Assembly (NCBI GenBank): GCA_040752195.1 | Contig: JBFMFC010000075.1 | Span: 1-14,223, forward strand | DNA: 14,223 nucleotides | From: DSNY01 sp040752195 | GTDB taxonomy: Bacteria > Pseudomonadota > Gammaproteobacteria > Burkholderiales > Burkholderiaceae_F | Reading direction: 5' to 3' | Shown here: piece after piece, positions 1 through 6,087 of the stretch | Layout of the letters: each line of letters starts with the position of its first letter | How positions within the stretch are numbered: position 1 is the stretch's first letter | Notes under the pieces: generated by a model | Told to the model about the DNA's origin: nothing | Seen by the model: only the letters and a program-made list of their open reading frames with translations | Database searches by the model: none | Made by a program: the position numbers and the translations under genes

Positions 1-135
1 CTGCTCGAGCTGAACACGTCGCCGGGGATGACGAGCCACTCGCTGGTGCCGATGGCCGCGCGCGCGGTCGGTCTGAGCTACGAGGACCTCGTGCTCGAAG
101 TCCTCGCAGCGGCACGGCTGGAGGTGGGCGCATGA
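1..135 (+). CDS. ddl: D-alanine--D-alanine ligase, C-terminal end (partial)
   Basis: The first 44 codons of the window are the tail of an ATP-grasp D-Ala-D-Ala ligase, which makes the dipeptide that ends the peptidoglycan stem in the cytoplasm. The visible ELNTSPGMT motif is the family's C-terminal signature; its Asn is a known magnesium ligand, and the following SLVPMAA segment is also typical. The rest of the gene lies left of the window. The TGA stop overlaps the ATG of ftsQ (ATGA), which fits the usual dcw order murC-ddl-ftsQ and suggests coupled translation. The call rests on 44 residues plus context. I cannot tell from this fragment whether the paralogue should be called ddlB. Confidence 0.93.
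   Translation: MLELNTSPGMTSHSLVPMAARAVGLSYEDLVLEVLAAARLEVGA
120..124 (+). promoter_or_regulatory. Ribosome binding site of ftsQ
   Basis: GGAGG lies inside the last codons of ddl, seven bases before the ATG at 132. It supports that start and the tight ddl-ftsQ coupling. Confidence 0.7.
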
Positions 136-866
136 CCGCGGCGCGCGCAATGGAGTTGGGCGCGCGGGCGCTGTTTGCGGCGGCGCTCGCACTGGCCGCC
201 GGCGGCGCCGCGCTGTGGCTCGCGCAGCGGCCGTGGTTCGACCTGCGCCGCATCGAGGTGCGCGGCGACCTGCAGCACGTCAGCGGCGCGGCGATACGCG
301 CCGCGGTCGCGGGGCGGCTGCGCGGCAACTTCTTCACGATGAGGCTCGACGAGGCGCAGCGCGTGTTCGAGACTGTTCCGTGGGTCGCCGCCGCGTCGGT
401 GCGCCGTGCCTGGCCGGATCGGCTCGTCGTCACGCTGACCGAGCACCGCGCGCTCGGCGTCTGGGGCGACGGCCGGATCCTGTCCGACCGCGGGCGGCTC
501 TTCGTCGCCAACGTGGCGGAGGCGGAGCTGTACGGACCGCTGCCGCAATTCGACGGTCCGGCCGAGTTCGCCGCCGAGGCCGCGCGGCGCTTCTACGAGT
601 TCAGCGCGCGGCTCGCGCCGCTGGCGTTGACGGTCGACGCAGTGCGCATCACGGAGCGCGCCGCGTGGTCGATCGAGACGAGCGCGGGCGACGTCGCCGG
701 ACCGCGGTTCGAGCTGGGGCGCGACGACCCGCCGGGACTGCTGGCCAGGCGCGTCGCCGCGATCGTCGCCCACTATCCGCTGGTGCTCGCGCGGCTGGCC
801 GGACCGCCGGCACGGATCGACGCGCGCTATCCGAACGGCTTCGCCGCCGCCGCCGAAAAGAGATGA
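132..866 (+). CDS. ftsQ: Cell division protein FtsQ
   Basis: This is a bitopic inner-membrane protein of the divisome that recruits FtsB and FtsL in the periplasm. The 244-residue product has a short basic cytoplasmic N-terminus, one hydrophobic helix at about residues 11-31, a POTRA domain at about 36-106 (starting FDLRRIEVRGD and running through VPWVAAASVRRAWPD) and a beta-rich FtsQ domain after it, with the usual W-x-DGRILSDRGRLF segment near 111-124. The length is a little below the E. coli protein (about 276), mainly at the C-terminus, as is common in betaproteobacteria. The ATG is chosen for its GGAGG site and the ATGA overlap with ddl. The stop in turn overlaps the ftsA start, so ddl, ftsQ and ftsA look like one operon. 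The identification is secure from domain order and position. Confidence 0.96.
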   Translation: MTAARAMELGARALFAAALALAAGGAALWLAQRPWFDLRRIEVRGDLQHVSGAAIRAAVAGRLRGNFFTMRLDEAQRVFETVPWVAAASVRRAWPDRLVVTLTEHRALGVWGDGRILSDRGRLFVANVAEAELYGPLPQFDGPAEFAAEAARRFYEFSARLAPLALTVDAVRITERAAWSIETSAGDVAGPRFELGRDDPPGLLARRVAAIVAHYPLVLARLAGPPARIDARYPNGFAAAAEKR

Positions 867-2098
867 TGAGAACGGAAACAAAGGATCTGATCGTCGGCCT
901 CGACATCGGCACCTCGAAGGTCGTCGTCGCGGTCGCGGAGCTGCTCGCCGACGGCCGCTTCCAGGTGATCGGCCTCGGCCAGTCCGCCAGCGAGGGCCTG
1001 CGCAAGGGTGTGGTCGTCAACATCGAGGCGACCGTGCAGTCGATCCGCCGCGCACTCGAGGAAGCCGAGCTGATGGCGGCGTGCCGCATCGGCGAGGTCT
1101 ACACGGGAATCGCCGGCAGCCACATCAAGAGCTTCAATTCGAGCGGCATGGTCGCGATCAAGGATCGCGAGGTCTCGGCGGCCGACGTCGCGCGCGTGAT
1201 CGAAACCGCGCGCGCGGTGAACATCCCGACCGACCAGCAGGTGCTGCACGTGCTGACGCAGGAGTTCATCGTCGACGGCCAGGAGGACATCCGCGAACCG
1301 CTCGGCATGAGCGGGGTACGGCTCGAAGTGCGCGTGCACATCGTGACCGGCGCCGTCAGCGCCGCGCAGAACATCATCAAGTGCGTGCGCCGCTGCGGGC
1401 TCGAGGTGCAGGATCTGATGCTGCAGCCGCTCGCGTCGTCGATGGCGGTGCTCACCCCCGACGAAAAGGAGCTCGGCGTCGCGCTGGTCGACATCGGCGG
1501 CGGAACGACCGACATCGCGATCTTCACCGGCGGAGCGATCCGCCACACCGCGGTGATCCCGATCGCCGGCGACCAGATCACCAACGACATCGCGATGGCG
1601 CTGCGAACGCCGATCCCGGACGCAGAGGAGATCAAGCTGCGTTATGGCGTCGCCAAGGAAGTGCTCGCCGATCCGAACGAGAAGCTCGAGATCCCCGGCA
1701 TCGGCGATCGCGCGCCGCGGCTGCTGTCGCGGCAGGCGCTCGCGGCGGTGATCGAGCCGCGCGTCGAGGAGCTGTTCACGCTGACGCAGAAGGTCATTCG
1801 CGAGTCGGGTTACGAGGAGCTGCTGTCGTCGGGGGTCGTGCTCACCGGCGGAACGAGCCTGCTGCCGGGCATCGGCGAGCTGGCCGAGGACGTGTTCCTG
1901 AAGCCGGCGCGGATCGGCTGGCCGCACTACGACGCCGCGCTCGCCGACGTGGTCAAGAACCCGCGTTTCGCGACGGTGATGGGGCTGCTGATCGAGGCGC
2001 ACTCGCAGCGGCTGCGCGGGCGCAAGGTGGCGGCACAGACGGGGTCGCTCCGGCAGACGCTGAAGCGGATGAAGGAATGGATCGTGGGCAACTTTTAG
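863..2098 (+). CDS. ftsA: Cell division protein FtsA
   Basis: FtsA is an actin-like ATP-binding protein that tethers FtsZ to the inner membrane and recruits later divisome proteins. The 411-residue product shows the phosphate-1 loop (GLDIGTSK, residues 12-19), the phosphate-2 loop (LVDIGGGTTDIAIF, about 208-221), the adenosine motif (GVVLTGGTSLLPGI, about 324-337) and a C-terminal amphipathic membrane-targeting helix (about 397-411, ending KRMKEWIVGNF). The FtsA-specific 1C domain falls at about 86-165. Two consecutive ATG codons stand at 863 and 866. I take 863 because it gives the ATGA overlap with ftsQ, but 866 is equally possible. The reading frame stays open upstream into ftsQ, but that part is a shadow of ftsQ. 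The length matches the family. Confidence 0.97.
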   Translation: MMRTETKDLIVGLDIGTSKVVVAVAELLADGRFQVIGLGQSASEGLRKGVVVNIEATVQSIRRALEEAELMAACRIGEVYTGIAGSHIKSFNSSGMVAIKDREVSAADVARVIETARAVNIPTDQQVLHVLTQEFIVDGQEDIREPLGMSGVRLEVRVHIVTGAVSAAQNIIKCVRRCGLEVQDLMLQPLASSMAVLTPDEKELGVALVDIGGGTTDIAIFTGGAIRHTAVIPIAGDQITNDIAMALRTPIPDAEEIKLRYGVAKEVLADPNEKLEIPGIGDRAPRLLSRQALAAVIEPRVEELFTLTQKVIRESGYEELLSSGVVLTGGTSLLPGIGELAEDVFLKPARIGWPHYDAALADVVKNPRFATVMGLLIEAHSQRLRGRKVAAQTGSLRQTLKRMKEWIVGNF

Positions 2099-2148
2099 GG
2101 GAAGCGTGCACTGTCAAGGGCGAGGAAGAAGCACCACCCGCCTCACCG

Positions 2149-2179
2149 TTGACATTGCGCGTTTCGGTATCGGTGCATT
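2149..2179 (+). promoter_or_regulatory. Possible sigma-70 promoter in front of ftsZ
   Basis: The 107-base ftsA-ftsZ gap contains a perfect TTGACA at 2149-2154. No good -10 follows at 16-18 bases; the best match is TGCATT at 2174-2179, with 3 of 6 consensus bases and a 19-base spacer. The -35 is striking in such GC-rich DNA, but the pair is weak. Promoters private to ftsZ are known in many bacteria, so position favours it. Confidence 0.35.
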
Positions 2180-2194
2180 GAGTTCAATCGATTC

Positions 2195-2200
2195 AGGAGG
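2195..2200 (+). promoter_or_regulatory. Strong ribosome binding site of ftsZ
   Basis: A full AGGAGG lies five bases before the ATG at 2206. It is the best Shine-Dalgarno match in the window and fits the known need for far more FtsZ than FtsA or FtsQ. Confidence 0.85.
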
Positions 2201-2205
2201 CAACC

Positions 2206-3375
2206 ATGGCGTTCGAGATTCTGGAGACGGAAACGACGGGCACGATCATCAAGGTCATCGGAGTCGGCGGCGCGGGCGGCAACGCGGTCGACCACATGAT
2301 CCGCCGCGGCGTGCAGGGCGTGGAGTTCATCTGCGCCAACACGGACCATCAGGCGCTCGCGCGCTCGCTGGCGAAAAACGTCATCCAGCTCGGCAAGACC
2401 GGGCTGGGGGCGGGCAGCCGGCCGGAGGCCGGCCGACAAGCGGCCGAAGAAGCGCGCGACCGCATCGCCGACGCGCTGCGCGGCGCGCACATGGTGTTCA
2501 TCACGGCGGGCATGGGCGGCGGCACGGGGACCGGGGCGGCGCCCGTCGTCGCCGAGGTCGCCAAGGAGCTCGGCATCCTGACCGTCGCCGTCGTGTCCAA
2601 GCCGTTCGAATTCGAGGGACCGAAGCGCGCGCGTGTCGCCGAGCTGGGGCTGCAGGAACTCGAGGACAAGGTCCATTCGCTGATCGTCATCCTGAACAAC
2701 AAGCTCGAGGAAGTGCTCGGCGAGGACGCCGAAATGAGCGAGTGCTTCCGCGCCGCCGACGACGTGCTGCACAACGCCTGCGCGGGCATCGCCGAAATCA
2801 TCAACATTCCCGGGCTTGTCAACGTCGACTTCGAGGACGTCAAGACCGTGATGAGCGAGCACGGCAAGGCGATGATGGGCACCGCGACCGCGGGCGGACT
2901 GGACCGCGCGCGCGTGGCGGCCGAGCAGGCCGTTGCGAGCCCGCTGCTCGAAGGCGTGGATCTGTCCGGCGCACGCGGCGTGCTGGTCAACATCACGGCG
3001 AGCAGCTCACTGAAGATGAAGGAGACGCGCGAGGTGATGAACACGATCCGCGCCTTTGCCGCCGACGACGCGACGGTGATCTTCGGCACCGTGTGCGACG
3101 AGTCGATGGGCGACGACCTGCGAGTCACCGTGGTCGCGACCGGACTGGGGCGTGCGGCGTCGAAGAAGACGCCGTTCACCGTCGTCAAGACGGGCACCGA
3201 CAACGCGCCGGTCGCGGTCGCGCCGGCCCCGCAGACGGCCGACTACGGACATCTCGAGGTGCCGGCCGTCTGGCGCACCGGACGCGAGAGCGCCGCCGCG
3301 CGCGTGGCCGCGATGGAGGACAGCGGGACCGATCGGTACGACATCCCGGCGTTCCTGCGCAAGCAGGCGGACTAG
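2206..3375 (+). CDS. ftsZ: Cell division GTPase FtsZ
   Basis: FtsZ is the bacterial tubulin that polymerises with GTP into the Z-ring at midcell. The 389-residue protein has the nucleotide-binding GVGGAGGNAV loop (about 19-28), the tubulin signature GMGGGTGTG (102-110), and the T7 synergy loop NVDFEDV (206-212), where Asp208 and Asp211 match the catalytic aspartates of E. coli FtsZ. A linker of variable sequence from about 320 leads to the conserved C-terminal peptide DRYDIPAFLRKQAD (376-389), the docking site for FtsA and ZapD. All key residues are present and the length is normal. It is the last gene of the dcw block, set off from ftsA by 107 bases and probably expressed both by read-through and from its own promoter. 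Confidence 0.99.
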   Translation: MAFEILETETTGTIIKVIGVGGAGGNAVDHMIRRGVQGVEFICANTDHQALARSLAKNVIQLGKTGLGAGSRPEAGRQAAEEARDRIADALRGAHMVFITAGMGGGTGTGAAPVVAEVAKELGILTVAVVSKPFEFEGPKRARVAELGLQELEDKVHSLIVILNNKLEEVLGEDAEMSECFRAADDVLHNACAGIAEIINIPGLVNVDFEDVKTVMSEHGKAMMGTATAGGLDRARVAAEQAVASPLLEGVDLSGARGVLVNITASSSLKMKETREVMNTIRAFAADDATVIFGTVCDESMGDDLRVTVVATGLGRAASKKTPFTVVKTGTDNAPVAVAPAPQTADYGHLEVPAVWRTGRESAAARVAAMEDSGTDRYDIPAFLRKQAD

Positions 3376-3395
3376 ACAGGGGTTCGCCGGCCGGA

Positions 3396-3434
3396 CTTCG
3401 CCATATGCGTCGGCGAAGCGACGCCGACCGTCGC
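3396..3434. terminator. Tandem hairpins in the ftsZ/DUF2189 convergent gap
   Basis: Two inverted repeats sit between the converging genes. CTTCGCC (3396-3402) pairs with GGCGAAG (3412-3418) around a 9-base loop. GCGACG (3418-3423) pairs with CGTCGC (3429-3434) around a 5-base loop. They share base 3418. There is no T-run on either strand, so a classical intrinsic terminator is not shown. The location in a convergent gap is the main argument for a bidirectional termination or RNA 3'-end role. Confidence 0.3.
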
Positions 3435-3453
3435 AGCGGCAATGGTCAGCGGA

Positions 3454-4251
3454 TCACGTATCGCTCGCAACCAGGTCTCGGTACGCGTGCCAGGTGGCGT
3501 GCCCGGCGATCGGCGCGGTGACGATGAGCCCGACGAACAGCGTCGCGAAGCCCGCGCCGATCAGCAGCACGATCAGCACGGCCCAGAAAAGGAGTGGGGC
3601 CGGGTTTTCGGCGAGTGCGCGCACGCTGGTCAGCGCGGCGACGATCGTGTCGGTGCCGCGATCGAGCATCATCGGCACCGACACCACGCCGACGGCGAAC
3701 ACGATCGCGGCGAAGCCGAGCCCGACGGCGAGATAGACCAGGACGAAGTCGAGATGCTCGAGGCTGACGATCTGCCGCAGGAATCCGGACAGCGTCGGCA
3801 TACCGGTCGAGAAAAACAGCGCGAAAGTCACGAGCGAAGCGCGCGCCCACACCAGCAGGATCACCGTCAGCACGAGCGCGAACAGGCTGAACGCGCTGAC
3901 GTTGGCCTTCCACGCCGTCAATGTCGGCCGCAACGCGACGGGCTCGCCGTGCGCGAGCCGCCGGCTGATGTCGTACAACCCGGTGGCGACGAAAGGGCCG
4001 ACCAGCAGGAAGCCGGCAGTCAGCGCCGACGTGTACTCGTAGGCGTGGCTGAAGACGAAATGGATCAACCAGCCCATCAGCGCGAAGGCCGCACCGTAGA
4101 AGGCGCTCGCTGCCGGCGCGCGCCTGAAGTCGCGCCAACCCGCGGCGATCCAGCGCAGCGGCGCGCTCATGCTGACGCGCCGGATCTTCGGAAAGGGCGA
4201 CGGATTCCCGGGGCGCCGCGCGGCGGTCCCCGTGTCCGCGGAGTCACTCAT
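3454..4251 (-). CDS. DUF2189 family multi-pass membrane protein
   Basis: The 265-residue product has hydrophobic segments at about residues 48-68, 76-94, 118-137, 168-194 and 221-248, and possibly one at 139-150, after a polar N-terminal 25 residues. The sequence RWIAAGWRDFRRAP followed by FYGAAFALMGWLI strongly resembles the opening of DUF2189 (PF09955) proteins. These are inner-membrane proteins of proteobacteria with no assigned function as far as I know. The start at 4251 is chosen for GAGGA five bases upstream; the frame stays open to 4338, but that extension is arginine-rich and lacks a binding site. The gene points against the dcw genes and diverges from lpxC, so it is an independent unit. 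I do not assign a function. Its place between ftsZ and lpxC suggests an envelope role only by neighbourhood. Confidence 0.85.
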   Translation of the reverse strand: MSDSADTGTAARRPGNPSPFPKIRRVSMSAPLRWIAAGWRDFRRAPAASAFYGAAFALMGWLIHFVFSHAYEYTSALTAGFLLVGPFVATGLYDISRRLAHGEPVALRPTLTAWKANVSAFSLFALVLTVILLVWARASLVTFALFFSTGMPTLSGFLRQIVSLEHLDFVLVYLAVGLGFAAIVFAVGVVSVPMMLDRGTDTIVAALTSVRALAENPAPLLFWAVLIVLLIGAGFATLFVGLIVTAPIAGHATWHAYRDLVASDT

Positions 4252-4255
4252 GGTT

Positions 4256-4260
4256 TCCTC
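4256..4260 (-). promoter_or_regulatory. Ribosome binding site of the DUF2189 gene
   Basis: On the minus strand GAGGA lies four to five bases before the ATG whose first base is 4251. It decides this start over the longer open frame reaching 4338. Confidence 0.6.
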
Positions 4261-4349
4261 GTCGGCCGTGTTACGACCGTCAGGCCGGAGCGCGCGCATT
4301 GTGCGGGGCGCGTGCGGCAAACGCTCGACGCACTGCACAACGCGCGGGC

Positions 4350-4355
4350 TACAAT
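4350..4355 (+). promoter_or_regulatory. Candidate -10 element of lpxC
   Basis: TACAAT, with 5 of 6 consensus bases, stands ten bases before the lpxC ATG. The best upstream partner is TCGACG at 4325-4330 with a 19-base spacer. Transcription would begin about 4362, leaving a leader of only two or three bases. No Shine-Dalgarno sequence precedes the ATG, which agrees with a nearly leaderless message. Confidence 0.5.
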
Positions 4356-4364
4356 CGCGCCGCC

Positions 4365-5276
4365 ATGTTGAAGCAGCGAACGCTCAAGCAGATCGCCCGC
4401 ACGGTCGGCATCGGGATGCACAGTGGCACCAAGGTCGAACTGGTGCTGCGGCCGGCCGCTGCGGACACGGGCATCGTGTTCCGCCGAGTCGACGTCGAAC
4501 CGCCGCTCGACATCCGGGCGACGGCGGACGCGGTGGTCGACACGCGCATGGCGACCACGCTGGGCAGAGACGGCGTTCGGATCGCCACGGTCGAGCACCT
4601 GATGAGCGCGCTCGCCGGGCTGGGCATCGACAACTGCTACGTCGATGTCGACGCGCCGGAGATTCCGATCATGGACGGCAGCGCGGCGAGCTTCGTTTTC
4701 CTGATCCAGTCGGCGGGTGTCGTCGAACAGAACGCGCCCAAGCGGTTTGTTCGCGTGCTCAAGCCGGTGGAGGCGCGCGACAGCGACAAGTGGGCGCGGC
4801 TCGAGCCGCACTTCGGCTTCAAACTGCGGTTCTCGATCGACTTCAACCATCCCGCGATCGATGCAACCGAGCAGGACGTCGAGGTCGACTTCGCGCGCGA
4901 ACCCTACGTCGCATCGGTGGCGCGCGCCCGCACCTTCGGCTTCGTCAACGAGGTCGAGGCGCTGCGCGCGGCCGGCCTCGGCATGGGCGGCAGTTTCGAG
5001 AACGCGATCGTCATGGACGAGTACCGCGTGCTGAACGTCGACGGATTGCGCTCGGGCGACGAGTTCGCCAAGCACAAGATCCTCGACGCGATCGGCGACA
5101 TGTATACGCTTGGGCGGCCGCTGATCGGCGCCTACGTCGCGCGCAAATCCGGCCACGCGCTGAACAATCGGCTGCTGCGTGCGCTGCTGGCGGACGCAAC
5201 CGCCTACGAGGTCGTGACTTTTGACGATCCGGCGGCCGCGCCCGCGGCGTTCCGGCTGCAGAGCGCCGCAGCCTGA
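4365..5276 (+). CDS. lpxC: UDP-3-O-acyl-N-acetylglucosamine deacetylase LpxC
   Basis: LpxC is a zinc deacetylase that carries out the committed step of lipid A synthesis in the cytoplasm. At 303 residues it is almost the same length as E. coli LpxC (305). The zinc ligands are visible as His78 (VEHLMSAL), His237 and Asp241 (KHKILDAIGD). The catalytic Glu77 and His264 (KSGHALNNRL) are also present, each one residue off the E. coli numbering. The N-terminal QRTLKQ and GIGMHSG segments and the EIPIMDGSA motif are typical. The ATG at 4365 gives the family N-terminus; the frame is open further upstream, but that part does not resemble LpxC. There is no ribosome binding site. A 58-codon gene follows after 9 bases and is probably cotranscribed. 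The position near ftsZ and secA is conserved in gamma- and betaproteobacteria. Confidence 0.98.
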   Translation: MLKQRTLKQIARTVGIGMHSGTKVELVLRPAAADTGIVFRRVDVEPPLDIRATADAVVDTRMATTLGRDGVRIATVEHLMSALAGLGIDNCYVDVDAPEIPIMDGSAASFVFLIQSAGVVEQNAPKRFVRVLKPVEARDSDKWARLEPHFGFKLRFSIDFNHPAIDATEQDVEVDFAREPYVASVARARTFGFVNEVEALRAAGLGMGGSFENAIVMDEYRVLNVDGLRSGDEFAKHKILDAIGDMYTLGRPLIGAYVARKSGHALNNRLLRALLADATAYEVVTFDDPAAAPAAFRLQSAAA

Positions 5277-5285
5277 GCGCGCGCG

Positions 5286-5462
5286 ATGCCATTGTTCCGC
5301 GCGCTGCTGGTCATTTTCGCGATCGCCGTCGTCCTGTGCGCGGCGGCGTTCATCATCACCGGCAACCGCAAGTACCTTGGCTGGGCTTGGCTGCTGTTCA
5401 GGCTCGCCTTGGCGGCGGCGTTGCTGTTCTTCGCGGTGCTGCTGCTCGAGCGGATCGTTTGA
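5286..5462 (+). CDS. Small two-helix membrane protein downstream of lpxC
   Basis: This is an open frame of 58 codons (MPLFRALLVIFAIAVV...LLLERIV). Residues about 4-24 and 33-54 are two hydrophobic helices joined by a short polar turn with the residues TGNRKYLGW, giving a helical-hairpin membrane protein with both ends probably on the cytoplasmic side. It starts 9 bases after the lpxC stop, on the same strand. The ribosome binding site is poor, so translation may depend on coupling to lpxC. It has no cysteine pair or catalytic motif. I do not recognise a named family. Small uncharacterised membrane proteins are, to my recollection, found at this spot in other betaproteobacteria. The hydrophobic pattern and TWO clean helices make a real gene likely, although the product has not been verified. 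Confidence 0.7.
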   Translation: MPLFRALLVIFAIAVVLCAAAFIITGNRKYLGWAWLLFRLALAAALLFFAVLLLERIV

Positions 5463-5493
5463 GTCGGCCGTCCGGCAAAGGCGCCGTTCTGCC

Positions 5494-6009
5494 CTAGCGG
5501 CTTCTGGTGAGTCCGGCGCGCAGCGCGGTACGAAGCCGCTCGATGGCTTGCCGCACCGGAGAGTCGCTCAATGTGAGTGCAAGCTCATCTGCAAACCGAA
5601 GCGGGGCCGAGATGTCCTTGGTCCGATCAGCGACCTGCCGCGGGGCCTCGCCGACGGTGTGAACTTGAGTCGTGCAGGTCGCCTCTTCGCGGTAAGGCAT
5701 GCGCGCGGGTTGAATACGCACCTTGATTTCGTTAAGGTCAAGCCCCTGCTGCGTCAGGAGTTTCTGCAGTCTCGGGCATTCCTGCCGCAATTTGGCCGCT
5801 TGTGCCGATGACGTTGCGGTAAGAAGAAGGAGCCCGCCGCGCAGCTCGCAGACCCCAGGACGGAGCGGATCGAAGCCGCCGCCGATCGGGGGCGAGGCAG
5901 CTGCCAAGAGCCGGGCGACGGACTGCGAGGCGCGCAGGCGTGACCGCAACTGCGCAATGGCCGGCGTTTCGTCCAGCGCATCGGCGAGCGTCTTGGCACG
6001 GCGGGTCAT
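5494..6009 (-). CDS. dciA: DciA-like DUF721 protein
   Basis: The 171-residue product matches the DUF721/DciA pattern. A basic N-terminus is followed by a KH-like core at about residues 25-101, containing VCELRGGLLLLTATSSAQAAKLRQ and ending LNEIKVRIQP. This core is typical of the family. DciA is known to bind the replicative helicase DnaB and help load it in bacteria lacking the phage-derived DnaC; that role is from family knowledge, not shown here. The C-terminal 65 residues are polar and probably disordered. The ATG at 6009 gives the usual N-terminus; the open frame runs on to 6954, but that is a shadow of the M23 gene. No ribosome binding site is clear. The gene lies between lpxC and secA, as in many proteobacteria, and its 3' half looks less GC-rich than its neighbours. 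Confidence 0.8.
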   Translation of the reverse strand: MTRRAKTLADALDETPAIAQLRSRLRASQSVARLLAAASPPIGGGFDPLRPGVCELRGGLLLLTATSSAQAAKLRQECPRLQKLLTQQGLDLNEIKVRIQPARMPYREEATCTTQVHTVGEAPRQVADRTKDISAPLRFADELALTLSDSPVRQAIERLRTALRAGLTRSR

Positions 6010-6076
6010 CGGCAGTCGGGCTGCAGAACGGGGAGCAACTCGCGCAGCGCTTCGGGGTGGAGGGTTGGCACAGGCT

Positions 6077-6081
6077 GGAGG
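6077..6081 (+). promoter_or_regulatory. Ribosome binding site selecting the GTG start of the M23 gene
   Basis: GGAGG lies six bases before GTG at 6088. No ATG gives a sensible N-terminus nearby, so this site decides the start. Confidence 0.75.
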
Positions 6082-6087
6082 TTTAGG

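Noticed and set aside
827..2002. A 391-codon open frame antisense to ftsA
   Set aside because: The composition is rich in Arg, Asp and His with no motif; it is a mirror of ftsA codons.
3376..3453. A possible small gene between ftsZ and the DUF2189 gene
   Set aside because: Only hairpins are seen; open frames crossing it are Arg/Ser-rich shadows of the neighbouring genes with no supported start.
4252..4338. A 29-residue N-terminal extension of the DUF2189 protein
   Set aside because: It has no ribosome binding site, crosses the divergent control region with lpxC, and is unlike a family N-terminus; the ATG at 4251 has GAGGA in front.
6066..6081. TGGCAC resembling a sigma-54 -24 element before the M23 gene
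   Set aside because: The required -12 element TTGCA is absent at the correct spacing; the position holds GGAGG, which is the ribosome binding site.
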